Positions 1 to 10,144 of a stretch of DNA of 64,000 nt are shown here, piece by piece (position 1 is the first letter of the stretch; each line of letters starts with the position of its first letter). Both the position numbers and the translations under genes were made by a program. The DNA is taken from assembly GCA_017554335.1 (NCBI GenBank), contig JAFZIO010000055.1, positions 1 through 64,000 of the forward strand, in the 5' to 3' direction. Under the pieces are notes generated by a model. It worked only from the letters and a program-made list of their open reading frames with translations, had not been told where the DNA came from and ran no database searches. The stretch comes from Bacteroidales bacterium (GTDB lineage Bacteria > Bacteroidota > Bacteroidia > Bacteroidales > UBA932).

Positions 1-120
1 ACATAATTGGCTTCTAAGAGCCAAAAGTGTTTTTCACCTCCGAATGACAAGTGGGGGTCAAGGACGTTTTTGGCCGCAGGATGAAGAAAGTGTACTTTGC
101 CAATACTGAGAGAACCAGGG
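1..120. other. Non-coding start of window
   Basis: I see no credible gene here. A 6-bp hairpin (TTGGCT at 7-12 with AGCCAA at 19-24) followed by a short T-rich stretch could be a weak terminator of a gene lying off the left edge, but the stem is short. Confidence 0.3.
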
Positions 121-326
121 CAACCGGCCTCCGGCGCAGCGGGACCGGGGTATGGGAGCGGCGACCCGTGTCCACCCTCGGACACGTTAGAGGGAGGGGC
201 CCGCAGGATGCGACGGAACGCGTGGAGCTTGCTCCCAAGCGGGCGGGAGCAGACTGTGGGAGGGATGAGTGCGGAGCGCGAAGGTCTGCCGCCCCAGGCC
301 CCGGCAAGCGGAGCCGGAGGCGTTGG
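121..326. repeat. GC-rich block bounded by an imperfect inverted repeat, upstream of array A
   Basis: A GC-rich non-coding block. GCCTCCGGC at 127-135 is the exact reverse complement of 313-321, and the match extends outward imperfectly (CAAC at 121-124, GTTG at 322-325). Internal hairpins are GTGTCC/GGACAC (168-173 with 180-185) and the palindrome GGAGCTTGCTCC (224-235). It occupies the same position relative to array A as the 86-bp element does relative to arrays B and C, but its sequence is not recognisably related. ORFs here run on into the tandem repeat and are not believed. Confidence 0.4.
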
Positions 327-331
327 TATTC

Positions 332-564
332 CTGACAGGATTTGGGGTAGAAGTTGTCAGAATGGAAGAAAAAGCGGCGGTTCTGACAGAAAAACGAGCG
401 AAAGCTGTCAGAAGCAGAGAAAAAGCGGCGGTTCTGACAGAAAAACGAGCGAAAGCTGTCAGAAGCAGAGAAAAAGCGGCGGTTCTGACAGAAAAACGAG
501 CGAAAGCTGTCAGAAGCAGAGAAAAATCGGCGGTGCTGACAGAAAATGCGGTGAATCCTGTCAG
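332..564 (+). repeat. Array A: five paired CTGACAG/CTGTCAG heptamers with 22/29-bp spacing
   Basis: Ten heptamers start at 332, 354 (TTGTCAG variant), 383, 405, 434, 456, 485, 507, 536 and 558. CTGACAG alternates with its reverse complement CTGTCAG. Start-to-start distances are 22, 29, 22, 29 and so on without exception, giving a 51-bp period. The central units are almost identical copies; the first and last are diverged in their spacers but not in spacing. Each CTGACAG-15 nt-CTGTCAG pair can form a stem-loop, with a 9-bp stem in the central units because flanking TT/AA also pair. The + strand is A-rich in the spacers. Because 51 is a multiple of three, reading frames stay open across the array without being genes. 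It ends 66 bp before the pyr promoter. Confidence 0.95.
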
Positions 565-630
565 AAGCCGGGAGAATGAGCGAGCCCGGAGTTTTCAACA
601 GCTGCCTGTTGATGAATTCTGCGAAAAAAA

Positions 631-663
631 TTTGGGGGATTGATGAAAAATCTTTTACCTTTG
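631..663 (+). promoter_or_regulatory. Promoter of the pyr operon
   Basis: TTTG at 631-634 and TACCTTTG at 656-663 are separated by 21 bp and match the Bacteroidetes -33/-7 consensus (TTTG, TAnnTTTG). The start of transcription would fall near 670, giving a leader of about 100 nt before pyrC. Confidence 0.75.
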
Positions 664-681
664 CAAAACGATACGAAAGTG

Positions 682-711
682 ATGAACAAAGTAGTCAAAT
701 ACTATATGTGA
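682..711 (+). CDS. Putative pyr leader peptide (MNKVVKYYM)
   Basis: A nine-codon ORF starts about 12 nt after the predicted transcription start and stops 9 nt before the terminator hairpin at 721. That placement matches the leader peptide of UTP-sensitive attenuators such as enterobacterial pyrBI, where a ribosome following closely behind RNA polymerase prevents the terminator forming. Nothing in its sequence, including the Tyr-Tyr near the end, proves translation. The short length means chance is possible. Confidence 0.4.
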   Translation: MNKVVKYYM

Positions 712-720
712 TTTAACAAA

Positions 721-748
721 GGCAGCCTCCCGGGGTTGTCTTTTTTTT
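721..748 (+). terminator. Intrinsic terminator in the pyr leader (attenuator)
   Basis: The stretch 721-740 folds into a stem of 7-8 pairs (GGCAGCC with GGGTTGTC, including G-U pairs) closed by a loop of about 4 nt, and is followed at once by eight T (741-748). It lies between the promoter and pyrC with no intact gene before it, so it can only act as an attenuator of the operon. I see no clear competing antiterminator, so the controlling signal is unknown (UTP-sensitive coupling or a PyrR-like protein are options). Confidence 0.7.
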
Positions 749-769
749 GTAGTAACGGTTAGAATAAAG

Positions 770-1894
770 ATGATTACCCTCCCCGCATTTGCAGATTTGC
801 ACGTACACCTGCGTGAGCCCGGCCAGACATGGAAGGAGACTATCCGCACAGGCAGCCGAGCCGCGGCACGGGGTGGTTATACGCTGGTCTGCGCCATGCC
901 GAACCTGAATCCGGTGCCAGACTCGCCGGAAACCTTAGCGCTGGAGCAGGCTGCCATCAATAAAGACGCGGTCATCAAGGTCCTCCCCTACTGTTCCATC
1001 ACCAAAGGACGCCAGGGCCTGCAACTCGTAGACTTCCAAGCACTCAAAAACAGCTGCGTAGCCTTCTCCGACGACGGGAGCGGCGTCCAAAGCAACGAAA
1101 TAATGCGCGAAGCCATGCGCGCCGCCGCACAGGCAGACGTAATACTCGCCGCCCACTGCGAAGACAACACCCTGCTCAAAAACGGCTACATCCACGACGG
1201 CCTGTACTGCAAGGCCCACGGCCACAAAGGCATATGCTCGGAGAGCGAGTGGGGGCAGATAGCCCGCGACCTGGAACTCGCCGCAGAAACCGGCTGCCGC
1301 TACCACGTTTGCCACATTTCCACCAAGGAGAGCGTTGAAATAATCCGCCAGGCCAAAGCCTCAGGCGTAAGAGTCACCTGCGAGACCGGCCCCCATTACC
1401 TCACCCTCTGCGACCAGGACCTCCAGGAAGACGGCCGCTGGAAGATGAATCCCCCGCTCCGCAGTACAGAAGACCGCGATGCCCTGATAGAAGGCCTGAA
1501 GGACGGCACCATCGACGTAATCGCCACCGACCACGCCCCCCACTCGGCCGAAGAAAAGTCCAAAGGTCTCAAAGGCAGCGCCTTCGGCATCGTCGGCCTG
1601 GAGACGGCATTCCCGGTACTCTACACCAAACTAGTCCGCACCGGCATCATCACCCTCGACCGCCTCACAGAGGCCCTATCAACGGCCCCCAGACGCATCT
1701 TCCGCCTCCCGGATGCCCCGCAGGACAGAGTAGAAATAGACACAGACACCCCCTACATAATAGACAGCAGCACCTTCCTCTCGATGGGCCACTCCACCCC
1801 CTTCGAAGGAATGGAAGTAACAGGCAAAATATTAAAGACTTATTATAACGGTTATTTAGTGTATGATTCGACCCAAGAAGAAGCTGGTGCTTGA
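770..1894 (+). CDS. pyrC: Dihydroorotase
   Basis: Cytosolic zinc amidohydrolase that cyclises carbamoyl-aspartate to dihydroorotate, the third step of UMP synthesis. The 374-residue protein opens with DLHVHLREPG (metal-binding His11 and His13), followed by AFSDDG, AHCED, CHIST and TDHAPHS, the usual metal and substrate motifs of class I enzymes. It is short at the N-terminus compared with the roughly 420-residue class I enzymes, so part of the outer beta-domain is missing. Stop codons just upstream (TAG TAA at 750-755) support the start at 770. First gene of the operon; it overlaps carA by 32 bp. Confidence 0.95.
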   Translation: MITLPAFADLHVHLREPGQTWKETIRTGSRAAARGGYTLVCAMPNLNPVPDSPETLALEQAAINKDAVIKVLPYCSITKGRQGLQLVDFQALKNSCVAFSDDGSGVQSNEIMREAMRAAAQADVILAAHCEDNTLLKNGYIHDGLYCKAHGHKGICSESEWGQIARDLELAAETGCRYHVCHISTKESVEIIRQAKASGVRVTCETGPHYLTLCDQDLQEDGRWKMNPPLRSTEDRDALIEGLKDGTIDVIATDHAPHSAEEKSKGLKGSAFGIVGLETAFPVLYTKLVRTGIITLDRLTEALSTAPRRIFRLPDAPQDRVEIDTDTPYIIDSSTFLSMGHSTPFEGMEVTGKILKTYYNGYLVYDSTQEEAGA

Positions 1895-2954
1895 AAACGG
1901 ATCCGAATTCTACGGAACTCTGTTCGGCGCAGACTGCGACAGAGTCAGCGAAATCGTTTTCAACACCTCGGTCGTGGGGTACCAGGAGATAATCTCCGAC
2001 CCCTCCTATGCCGGGCAGATAGTGGTTCTCACCTATCCTCTGGCAGGCAACTACGGCATTACGGACGAGGACTACGAGTCCAAGCAGTCCTACCTGGACG
2101 GCATCATCGTGCGCGAGTGCTGCGACACCCCCAGCAACTTCCGCCTCACCAAAACTCTTGAAGAAGAGCTGGAAGAGCACGGCATCCCCTGCGTCAGCGG
2201 AGTGGACACCAGGGAAATCACCAAGCAGATCCGCCAGCTGGGCCGCCCCAAGGCTGCCATCGTTGACGAAGACATGCCGGTAGAAGAGGCCCTGAAGCTT
2301 ATACGCGAGACCCCGGAAGGCAGCCGCGCCGTCAAGCAGGTCAGCTGCCGCAAACGCTGGCTCACCCGCACCCCCAACCACCGCTTCCACGTAGTGGCTG
2401 TCGACTGCGGCATCAAGCATTCGATCCTGCGCCTGCTGGGAGCCAAGGGATGCAACGTAACAATCGTCCCCTTCGACACCCCTGCCAAAGACATACTGGC
2501 TTACAACCCCGATGGCATACTGCTGTCCAACGGCCCCGACAACGTGCCCGAGGTACCTGAGGTCAACGCCCTCTTCAAAGAGCTGAAGGGAAGGCTGCCG
2601 GTCTGCGGCATAGGCCTGGGTGCCGAAATAATAGCCTGCAGCTACGGCGCACGCCCCGAATGGATGGGTTGCGGCATACATGGCGACCACCCCGTACGCG
2701 AACTGGAGAGCGGCCGCATAGGCATTGCGGTGCTCAACCAGAGCTACTTCTTCCGCAGCCTGGAAGGCACGGGCCTGAAACCCACGCACATCACGGTACC
2801 CGAAGGCTACATTGCAGGCTTCGAGAACAAAGAAGACAGAGTGTTCGGCGTTCAGTTCCAGCTGGAGGCCGCCCCCGGTCCCAGGGACTTTATCCACCTG
2901 ATAGACAAATTCATTAGCATGATGGAGGAACAGAAAGATGCCAAGAAGGACTGA
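1863..2954 (+). CDS. carA: Carbamoyl-phosphate synthase small subunit, glutaminase site lost
   Basis: CarA normally hydrolyses glutamine and passes ammonia to CarB. The 363-residue protein has the N-terminal CPSase_sm domain (about 1-140) and a class I glutamine amidotransferase fold (about 175-355). The active site is degraded: the nucleophile motif GICLGHQ reads GIGLGAE, with Gly251 in place of Cys, and the GHPEASPGP motif reads FQLEAAPGP, with Gln333 in place of the catalytic His; only Glu335 of the triad remains. By family knowledge such a protein cannot use glutamine, so the complex is probably ammonia-fed, as in mitochondrial CPS I. It overlaps carB by 17 bp, so it is still cotranslated and may be structural. 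Confidence 0.92.
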   Translation: MIRPKKKLVLENGSEFYGTLFGADCDRVSEIVFNTSVVGYQEIISDPSYAGQIVVLTYPLAGNYGITDEDYESKQSYLDGIIVRECCDTPSNFRLTKTLEEELEEHGIPCVSGVDTREITKQIRQLGRPKAAIVDEDMPVEEALKLIRETPEGSRAVKQVSCRKRWLTRTPNHRFHVVAVDCGIKHSILRLLGAKGCNVTIVPFDTPAKDILAYNPDGILLSNGPDNVPEVPEVNALFKELKGRLPVCGIGLGAEIIACSYGARPEWMGCGIHGDHPVRELESGRIGIAVLNQSYFFRSLEGTGLKPTHITVPEGYIAGFENKEDRVFGVQFQLEAAPGPRDFIHLIDKFISMMEEQKDAKKD

Positions 2955-5900
2955 TATAAAGAAGGTAATGGTGATAGGCTCCGGGCCTATCGTCATAGGA
3001 CAGGCGGCGGAATTCGACTACGCCGGCACCCAGGCCTGCCTGGCCCTGAAGGAAGAAGGCTATCAGGTCATCCTGGTAAACTCCAACCCCGCCACCATCA
3101 TGACGGACACCCAGATGGCCGACAAGGTCTACATGGAGCCGCTCAAGCTGGAATACATAGCCAAGATAATACGTTACGAGCGTCCGGACGCCATAGTCCC
3201 CGGCCTCGGCGGCCAGACCGGCCTCAACATGGCAGTGCAGCTGGCCCGCAAAGGCATACTGGAAGAGTGCGGAGTGGAGATACTCGGCACCTCCTTCGAA
3301 GGCATAGAAAAAGCTGAGGACCGCGAGAAGTTCAAGGAGCTCTGCATGAGCATAGGCGAGCCCGTCATCCCTTCGGAAATCTGCTACAGCGTAGAAGAGG
3401 GAGCCAAGGTGGCGGCGGAAATCGGCTATCCGGTAATCCTCCGTCCCGCCTTCACCCTCGGAGGCACGGGCGGCGGCTTCGCAGACAACGAAGAGGAGCT
3501 CCGCGACCTCATGCGCAACGCCCTCGCCCTCTCCCCCGTACATCAGGTGCTGGTGGAGAAGAGCATCAAGGGCTTCAAGGAGATAGAATTCGAGGTCATG
3601 CGCGACTCCGCCGACACCGCAATTGCGGTCTGCAGCATGGAGAATATCGACCCCGTAGGCGTGCACACCGGCGATTCCATGGTAGTGGCGCCCGCCCAGA
3701 CGCTGACCGACAAGGAGTACCAGCTGCTGCGCGACTCGGCCCTCAAGCTCATACGCGCCCTGGGCATCGAAGGAGGCTGCAACGTGCAGTTCGCCCTCGA
3801 CCCGCTGTCATTCAAGTACTACCTCATCGAGGTCAACCCCCGCGTCTCCCGTTCCTCCGCCCTGGCATCCAAGGCCAGCGGCTTCCCCATCGCCCGCGTG
3901 ACCGCAAAAATCGCCGTGGGCCTCACCCTGGACGAGATTATGATAGCCGGAGCGCCCGCCTGCTGCGAGCCCGCCATCGATTACGTGGTGGCCAAGGTGG
4001 CACGCTTCCCCTTCGACAAGTTTACGGAAGCATCCAACGAACTCGGCACCCAGATGAAGGCCACCGGAGAGGTGATGTCCATCGGCCGCACGCTCGAGGA
4101 AAGCATCCTGAAAGCCATGCGTTCGCTGGAAAACGGATGCTGCCACATCTGGAAGAAGAAGTTCGACGACTGGAGCATGGAGCAGCTGCTTGACTACATC
4201 AGCAAGCCCACGGACGACCGCATCTACGCCATCGCCCAGCTGCTGCGCCTCCGTATCGACCTCGCCCGCATATACGACCGCACCAAGATAGACGTGCTCT
4301 TCCTGGAGAAGATCTACAACATAGTGCGTCTGGAGAGGGAGATACAGTCCGCCCCCGACCTTTCGGCGGAACTGCTGCTTAAGGCCAAGCGCATGGGCTT
4401 CGGCGACAAGTACCTGGGCCAGCTGCGCAACATGAGCGAGGTGCAGATGATACGCCTGCGCGAGAGCCTCGGCATACGCCCGGTGTACAAGATGATTGAC
4501 TCCTGCGCCGGCGAACGCGACACCTACGTGCCCTATTTCTACTCCACCTACGAAGGCGAGAACGAATCCAGGCGCAGCGACCGCAAGAAGATACTGGTGC
4601 TGGGTTCCGGCCCCATCAGGATAGGCCAGGGAGTGGAATTCGACTACTCCACCGTACATGCCATCTGGGCCATCAGGGAGGCCGGATTCGAGGCCATTAT
4701 AATCAACAACAACCCCGAAACCGTTTCTACCGACTATACCATCTCCGACAAGCTCTACTTCGAGCCGCTCACCACGGAAGACGTGATGAACGTAATCAAC
4801 CTGGAGAAGCCGGACGGCGTGATAGTCACCTTGGGAGGCCAGACCGCCATCAACCTGGCGGCCCCGCTGGCGGAATTCAACGTGCCGCTAATAGGCACCG
4901 ACCTGCAGGCCATAGACAATGCCGAAGACCGCAAGCTCTTCGAGGCCATATTACGCAAGACCGGCATACCCCAGCCCGAGGCCCGTGCCGTCACCAACGT
5001 GGAGGACGGCGTGCGTGCGGCAGCCGAAATCGGCTACCCCGTGCTGGTACGCCCGAGCTTCGTACTCGGCGGCCGTGCCATGATGATAGTGGGCAACGAG
5101 GAAATGCTCCGCCACTACCTGCACAACGCGGTGGAGATCAACGAGGACTCCCCCGTGCTGGTTGACCGCTACATAATGGGCCGCGAGACCGAGGTGGACG
5201 CCATCTGCGACGGCACCGACGTCTTCATCCCCGCCATCATGGAGCATGTGGAGCGCACCGGCATCCACTCCGGCGACAGTATCAGCGTATACCCTTCCTT
5301 CAGCCTGAGCGAGAAGGTCAAGAAGCAGATAATAGACGACACGGTCCAGCTCGGCCGCGCCATAGGCATCAAGGGACTCTTCAACATTCAGTTCATCGTG
5401 GACGAGAACGACGACGTGTATGTAATCGAAGTGAACCCCCGTTCGTCCCGTACCGTGCCTTTCATCTCCAAATCCACCGGCATACCCATAGCCAAGATTG
5501 CCACCCGCGTAATGCTGGGGCACTCACTTAAGGAGCAGGGTATCAACGAGGTATACTTCCCCGAGCGCAAACGCCACTTCGTAAAGACCCCAGCCTTCTC
5601 CTTCGGCAAGATAAAGGGCATAGACTCCTATCTGTCGCCCGAAATGAAGTCTACCGGCGAGGCAATAGGTTACGACAAGACGCTCACGCGCGCCCTCTAT
5701 AAGTCGCTGCAGGCCTCCGGCATGCTGGTAAGGCCCTACGGCACCGTGCTGGTGACAATAGCCGACAAGGACAAGGAGGCCGCACTGCCGCTGGTACGCC
5801 GCTTCTACCAGCTGGGCTTCAACCTGGAGGCCACCAGCGGCACCGCCCGCTTCCTCAAGGAACACGGCCTGCGCACCCGCACGCTGCACAAGATAAACGA

Positions 5901-6129
5901 GGGAAGCGACGACATCCTGAACGAGATACGCAAGGGCCACGTTAGCTACGTCATAAACACCATAGACCTCAACCAAAAGTCTTCGCACCTGGACGGATAT
6001 GACATTCGCCGCATTGCGGTAGAGAACAACGTGACCACCTTTACGGCCCTGGAGACCGTCAGGGTGCTGCTTGACGTACTGGAAGAAATTAGTTTCACCG
6101 TTTCCACCATAGATGCCGAGTATAACTAA
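2938..6129 (+). CDS. carB: Carbamoyl-phosphate synthase large subunit
   Basis: Makes carbamoyl phosphate from bicarbonate, ammonia and two ATP. The 1063-residue length is normal. It has two homologous ATP-grasp halves, each opening with a glycine-rich loop (GSGPIVIGQ near residue 14 and GSGPIRIGQ near 557) and each with a conserved EVNPR motif, then a C-terminal MGS-like allosteric domain (about 930-1063). Both synthetase halves look intact, in contrast to the damaged glutaminase site of the preceding CarA. It overlaps carA by 17 bp and pyrK by 17 bp. Confidence 0.97.
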   Translation: MPRRTDIKKVMVIGSGPIVIGQAAEFDYAGTQACLALKEEGYQVILVNSNPATIMTDTQMADKVYMEPLKLEYIAKIIRYERPDAIVPGLGGQTGLNMAVQLARKGILEECGVEILGTSFEGIEKAEDREKFKELCMSIGEPVIPSEICYSVEEGAKVAAEIGYPVILRPAFTLGGTGGGFADNEEELRDLMRNALALSPVHQVLVEKSIKGFKEIEFEVMRDSADTAIAVCSMENIDPVGVHTGDSMVVAPAQTLTDKEYQLLRDSALKLIRALGIEGGCNVQFALDPLSFKYYLIEVNPRVSRSSALASKASGFPIARVTAKIAVGLTLDEIMIAGAPACCEPAIDYVVAKVARFPFDKFTEASNELGTQMKATGEVMSIGRTLEESILKAMRSLENGCCHIWKKKFDDWSMEQLLDYISKPTDDRIYAIAQLLRLRIDLARIYDRTKIDVLFLEKIYNIVRLEREIQSAPDLSAELLLKAKRMGFGDKYLGQLRNMSEVQMIRLRESLGIRPVYKMIDSCAGERDTYVPYFYSTYEGENESRRSDRKKILVLGSGPIRIGQGVEFDYSTVHAIWAIREAGFEAIIINNNPETVSTDYTISDKLYFEPLTTEDVMNVINLEKPDGVIVTLGGQTAINLAAPLAEFNVPLIGTDLQAIDNAEDRKLFEAILRKTGIPQPEARAVTNVEDGVRAAAEIGYPVLVRPSFVLGGRAMMIVGNEEMLRHYLHNAVEINEDSPVLVDRYIMGRETEVDAICDGTDVFIPAIMEHVERTGIHSGDSISVYPSFSLSEKVKKQIIDDTVQLGRAIGIKGLFNIQFIVDENDDVYVIEVNPRSSRTVPFISKSTGIPIAKIATRVMLGHSLKEQGINEVYFPERKRHFVKTPAFSFGKIKGIDSYLSPEMKSTGEAIGYDKTLTRALYKSLQASGMLVRPYGTVLVTIADKDKEAALPLVRRFYQLGFNLEATSGTARFLKEHGLRTRTLHKINEGSDDILNEIRKGHVSYVINTIDLNQKSSHLDGYDIRRIAVENNVTTFTALETVRVLLDVLEEISFTVSTIDAEYN

Positions 6130-6850
6130 AATACGACTGGAGATAATCTCCAACCTGCCGGTAACTCACAACTGCTTCCGGCTGGAACTCGCCGGGGAAG
6201 GCCTGCCCGCCGTTGCCCCGGGGCAGTTCGTACAGCTGGAGGTACCCGGCAAGTTCCTCCGCCGCCCCATATCGGTCCACGACGCTTCAGTGGAACGTAT
6301 CGTACTGATATACAAGACCGTAGGCGAAGGGACCAAACTGCTCGCCGGAATGACTCCTGGCCAGTCTCTCGAGGTGCTGATGCCCCTGGGCCGCGGCTTC
6401 GACCCCGGTATGTGCGGCAAACGCGCCCTGCTGATAGGAGGCGGCCTCGGTTCCGCCCCGCTCTACAGCCTGGCCAAGTCGCTGCTCGCCGCCCGCAAGC
6501 AGGTAAACGTAATCCTAGGCTTCAACACCGCAGCCGACGTGGTGCTGCTGGATGAATACCGGGCGCTCGGAGCAGAGCCGGCAGTAGTAACATTAGACGG
6601 CTCATACGGCACCAAAGGTGTTGTTACCGACACCCCCATTCCCGAGCACGACTGCTTCTACACCTGCGGCCCCCTGCCCATGATGCGCGCCGTCTGCAAG
6701 ACACTGGAGACCCCGGGCGAACTCAGCATGGAAGAGAGGATGGGCTGCGGAGCCGGATTCTGCTACGGTTGCACCATACAGACTGCCGGCGGTCCCGCAC
6801 GCGTATGCGCCGACGGCCCAGTATTCAAGAAGGAGGACATACTATGGTAA
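6113..6850 (+). CDS. pyrK: Dihydroorotate dehydrogenase electron-transfer subunit
   Basis: PyrK partners the catalytic subunit PyrD of class 1B dihydroorotate dehydrogenase and carries electrons to NAD through FAD and a 2Fe-2S cluster. The 245-residue protein has an N-terminal flavin-binding barrel (RRPISVHD near residue 46), a central NAD-binding region with GGGLGSAPL, and a C-terminal cysteine cluster ([11 protein letters not shown] and then RVCADGPVF) for the 2Fe-2S centre. Its position directly before pyrD is the usual arrangement. The stop overlaps the pyrD start by 7 bp. Confidence 0.92.
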   Translation: MPSITKIRLEIISNLPVTHNCFRLELAGEGLPAVAPGQFVQLEVPGKFLRRPISVHDASVERIVLIYKTVGEGTKLLAGMTPGQSLEVLMPLGRGFDPGMCGKRALLIGGGLGSAPLYSLAKSLLAARKQVNVILGFNTAADVVLLDEYRALGAEPAVVTLDGSYGTKGVVTDTPIPEHDCFYTCGPLPMMRAVCKTLETPGELSMEERMGCGAGFCYGCTIQTAGGPARVCADGPVFKKEDILW

Positions 6851-7755
6851 GAGACTTGAGCACAGAGTTTTGCGGCATCAGCCTCAAGAACCCGGTGATA
6901 CCTGCCAGCGGCACCTTCGGCTTCGGCCTCGAGCTTGCCGGCAGCTTCGACCTCAACATTCTGGGAGGCATTTCGCTTAAGGGCACGACGCTCGAGCCCC
7001 GCTTCGGCAACCCCACCCCCAGGATAGCGGAATGCGAGGCCGGAATGCTTAACTCCGTGGGCCTACAGAATCCAGGGGTGCATGCCCTAGTGAACGAAAA
7101 GGTGCCGGCGCTGCGGAAGCTGTACGGCGGCTGCATCATAGCGAATATCAGCGGCTTTGCCGTGGATGAGTACCGCGAGTGCTGCCGTATAGCGGACGCC
7201 TGCGACGGGATAGACATAATAGAGCTGAACATCTCCTGCCCCAACGTGCACGGAGGCGGAATGGCCTTCGGAACCGACGCCCGCGCCGCTGCGGAAGTGA
7301 CGGCCGCCGTGCGTTCGGTGACGCATAAGCCGCTGGTCGTCAAGCTCAGCCCCAACGTAAGCGACATAGTTGCCATAGCCCGCGCATGCGAGGATGCAGG
7401 AGCCGACGGGCTCTGCCTGGTGAACACCTTCCTGGGCATGCGCATAGACATTAAGACACGCAAAACCATTCTGGCGAACCGTACCGGCGGCCTCTCAGGG
7501 CCCGCAATCTTCCCGGTGGCCGTAAGGATGGTGAACCAGGTGGCTCATGCCTGCAAGGTGCCCGTAATGGGCTGCGGCGGCGTTGCAACGGCTGAGAATG
7601 TGCTTGAAATGATGATGGCCGGGGCAAGCGCCGTGCAGGTAGGGTCGGAGAACCTCCGCAATCCATTTGCCTGCAAGGAGATAGTCGAGGCGCTGCCCGG
7701 CGTAATGGAACAACTTGGAATAGAGAAACTAAGCGATATTATAGGATGCGTATGA
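6844..7755 (+). CDS. pyrD: Dihydroorotate dehydrogenase, catalytic subunit (class 1B)
   Basis: FMN enzyme that oxidises dihydroorotate to orotate. From the ATG at 6844 it is 303 residues, which fits the family; an in-frame extension upstream to 6769 lies inside pyrK and is rejected. Seen motifs are [11 protein letters not shown] at the N-terminus, NISCPNV with the catalytic Cys of class 1 enzymes, KLSPNV, and a C-terminal phosphate-binding region (GCGGV and the following GAS). With PyrK it forms an NAD-linked enzyme, consistent with an anaerobe. Confidence 0.95.
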   Translation: MVRDLSTEFCGISLKNPVIPASGTFGFGLELAGSFDLNILGGISLKGTTLEPRFGNPTPRIAECEAGMLNSVGLQNPGVHALVNEKVPALRKLYGGCIIANISGFAVDEYRECCRIADACDGIDIIELNISCPNVHGGGMAFGTDARAAAEVTAAVRSVTHKPLVVKLSPNVSDIVAIARACEDAGADGLCLVNTFLGMRIDIKTRKTILANRTGGLSGPAIFPVAVRMVNQVAHACKVPVMGCGGVATAENVLEMMMAGASAVQVGSENLRNPFACKEIVEALPGVMEQLGIEKLSDIIGCV

Positions 7756-8453
7756 ACAGGGACGTCATCATAGCCTGCGACTTCAGCAGCGCAGCAGAGG
7801 TCTTTAAATTCCTGGACCTCTTTGAAGGGCAGCGCAAGCCCTTCGTAAAAATCGGCATGGAGCTTTTTTATGCCGAAGGGCCCGCAATAGTGCGTGAAAT
7901 AAAGCGCCGCGGGCACCCCATCTTCCTGGACCTGAAGCTTCACGACATTCCCAACACCGTGCGCAAAGCCATGAAGGTGCTCTCCGCCCTTGACGTCGAT
8001 ATGGTGAACGTGCATGCTGCAGGTACCGTAGAGATGATGAAGGCGGCACTCGAAGGCCTGACACGACCCGACGGAAGCCGTCCGCTGCTTATCGCCGTTA
8101 CCCAGCTCACATCTACCAGCGAGGAGCGCATGCAGAAGGAGCTCCTGATCGGCGCATCCATGGAGAAAACCATTTCCCAGTATGCCCTTAACGCCTGCGA
8201 GGCGGGGCTTGACGGGGTGGTCTGTTCACCCCGCGAGGCCGGTCTGGTAAAGGGTGCCTGCGGCCTCAACTTCCTTACCGTCACCCCCGGGATCCGCTTC
8301 GCCGGAGCTACGGCGGACGACCAGGTTCGCATCACCACTCCTGCCCAGGCTAAGGAGCTCGGTTCGGACTTCATAGTCGTCGGCCGCCCCATCACGGCAG
8401 CGGAGGATCCAGTGGCCGCATACAACAAATGCATAAAAGATTTTGCTTTATGA
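7752..8453 (+). CDS. pyrF: Orotidine 5'-phosphate decarboxylase
   Basis: Last step to UMP: decarboxylates OMP. The 233-residue TIM barrel carries the signature [10 protein letters not shown] with the catalytic Asp-Lys-Asp residues, VNVHAAGT, and TPGIR near the C-terminus. I place the start at 7752 because it forms an ATGA overlap with the pyrD stop, like the next two junctions; an ATG two codons upstream (7746) is an alternative. Confidence 0.95.
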   Translation: MNRDVIIACDFSSAAEVFKFLDLFEGQRKPFVKIGMELFYAEGPAIVREIKRRGHPIFLDLKLHDIPNTVRKAMKVLSALDVDMVNVHAAGTVEMMKAALEGLTRPDGSRPLLIAVTQLTSTSEERMQKELLIGASMEKTISQYALNACEAGLDGVVCSPREAGLVKGACGLNFLTVTPGIRFAGATADDQVRITTPAQAKELGSDFIVVGRPITAAEDPVAAYNKCIKDFAL

Positions 8454-9061
8454 TAGAGAGACAAATCGCTCACGAACTCCTGTCAATCGGAGCCGTTTTC
8501 CTTCGTCCCGACGACCCGTTCACCTGGGCCAGCGGCATCAAGAGTCCCATTTATTGCGACAACCGCCTCACCCTTTCCGCTCCCGCCGTACGGGAGAAAG
8601 TGGAGGCCGGCCTGGCATCGCTCGTAAAGGAGCATTTTCCTGAGTGCCAAATGCTTATGGGCACTTCTACCGCAGGTATAGCGCATGCCGCCATAACCGC
8701 CACTCTGCTTGGCCTGCCTATGGGTTACGTGCGCGGAGAAGCCAAGAGCCACGGCCGCACCAACCGCATAGAGGGCAAGCTTGACCCGGGAGCAAAAGTG
8801 GTCGTTGTTGAAGACCTGATCTCCACAGCCGGCAGCGCCATCGAAGTGGTGAACGCCCTGCGCGAGGAGGGGGCGGAGGTGCTGGGAATCGTCAGCATCT
8901 TCACATACGGCATCAAGAAAGGCCTCGACAGGCTTGCCGCAGCCAACACCGTGAATTATTCCCTCAGCAACCTCGACGCCCTGGTAGAAGTCGCCGCAGA
9001 GGAAGGCTACATAGCAGCAGAGCAGAAAGATAGTATCATAGAATTCCGTAACAGTTTATGA
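8450..9061 (+). CDS. pyrE: Orotate phosphoribosyltransferase
   Basis: Joins orotate and PRPP to make OMP. The 203-residue protein has [12 protein letters not shown] for orotate binding, [10 protein letters not shown], and the PRPP motif [13 protein letters not shown]. The start at 8450 (MIERQ) gives an ATGA overlap with the pyrF stop; the in-frame ATG at 8429 would extend into pyrF and lacks homology. Cotranslated with pyrF and pyrB. Confidence 0.95.
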   Translation: MIERQIAHELLSIGAVFLRPDDPFTWASGIKSPIYCDNRLTLSAPAVREKVEAGLASLVKEHFPECQMLMGTSTAGIAHAAITATLLGLPMGYVRGEAKSHGRTNRIEGKLDPGAKVVVVEDLISTAGSAIEVVNALREEGAEVLGIVSIFTYGIKKGLDRLAAANTVNYSLSNLDALVEVAAEEGYIAAEQKDSIIEFRNSL

Positions 9062-10140
9062 AACACCTGATCGACCCTACCGACCTGAGCAAGGCCGAAA
9101 CCGACGAAATAGTCGCCCTCGGAGAGGACATAATCCGCAACCGCGAGAAATATTACGACCGCTGCGCCCACCGCAAGCTGGCGACCCTTTTCTATGAGCC
9201 CAGCACCCGTACCCGCTTGAGCTTCACCTCCGCAATGATGGAGCTGGGCGGCAACGTCCTCGGCTTCTCGGACGCCCGCAACTCCTCCGTCAGCAAGGGG
9301 GAGACGGTCCAGGATACCGTACGCGTCGTAGGCTGCTTCGCCGACGTAATCGCCATGCGCCACTACATCGAAGGCGCGCCCCTGGCAGCGGCCCAGGTGT
9401 CCCCGGTGCCCATCATCAACGCAGGAGACGGCAGCCACAGCCACCCGACACAGACGCTTACGGACCTGCTGACCATCAAGCGGGAGCTTGGCCACATCGA
9501 CGGCATCACCATAGGCTTCTGCGGCGACCTCCGTTTCGGCCGCACCGTGCATTCGCTCATCAAGGCACTCGCCCGCTATAACGACATAAAGGTAATCCTG
9601 ATAGCTCCCGACGAGCTGCGTCTGCCGGACTACATCAAGCAGGACGTATGCGACCGCGTGGGCATCAGCTATCGCGAGGTCCATACAATCGAGGAGGTGA
9701 TGCCGGAGCTCGACGTGCTCTACATGACCCGCGTGCAGAAGGAGCGTTTCCTGGACGAGGACGAATTCGACAGGGTGAAGGATGCCTTCGTGCTCGACGC
9801 CGCCAAAATGGCGCTGGCCAAGCCCAAGATGGCCGTGCTGCATCCCCTCCCCCGCGTAAACGAAATCCTGCCCGAGGTGGACGCCGACCCGCGTGCCGCA
9901 TACTTCCGCCAGGTGGAGAACGGCAAGTTCGTGCGTATGGCCCTCATCAGCAAGCTGCTGGAGTGGAAAGACGACCCGGCACACGCATGGACCCCCGGCC
10001 CTTCTTCCGACGTTCCCGGCCGCTGCCCCAACCCTAAATGCATATGCAATTGCGAGAGCGTGGAGAAGCGCATAAGGGTAAGCGAAGACGGAACGGCACG
10101 CTGCGCGTACTGCGATGCGAAAATTTCGCTATCTTTGTAG
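9058..10140 (+). CDS. pyrB: Aspartate carbamoyltransferase with C-terminal PyrI-type zinc domain
   Basis: Makes carbamoyl-aspartate. Residues 1 to about 305 are the catalytic chain, with FYEPSTRTR for carbamoyl phosphate, SHPTQTLTD, and HPLPR near the C-terminus. A tail of about 40 residues then carries CPNPKC (Cys323, Cys328) and CAYC (Cys349, Cys352). This CX4C-X20-CX2C pattern resembles the zinc domain of the regulatory chain PyrI, but the nucleotide-binding half of PyrI is absent and no separate pyrI is seen in the window. The enzyme thus keeps the interface domain without the known effector site. Last gene of the operon; ATGA overlap with pyrE. Confidence 0.94.
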   Translation: MKHLIDPTDLSKAETDEIVALGEDIIRNREKYYDRCAHRKLATLFYEPSTRTRLSFTSAMMELGGNVLGFSDARNSSVSKGETVQDTVRVVGCFADVIAMRHYIEGAPLAAAQVSPVPIINAGDGSHSHPTQTLTDLLTIKRELGHIDGITIGFCGDLRFGRTVHSLIKALARYNDIKVILIAPDELRLPDYIKQDVCDRVGISYREVHTIEEVMPELDVLYMTRVQKERFLDEDEFDRVKDAFVLDAAKMALAKPKMAVLHPLPRVNEILPEVDADPRAAYFRQVENGKFVRMALISKLLEWKDDPAHAWTPGPSSDVPGRCPNPKCICNCESVEKRIRVSEDGTARCAYCDAKISLSL

Positions 10141-10144
10141 CGAT

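Noticed and set aside
97..643. Several open frames on both strands across array A
   Set aside because: They stay open because the 51-bp repeat is 17 codons long; the same stretch is open in multiple frames, and the translated products are the repeat itself.
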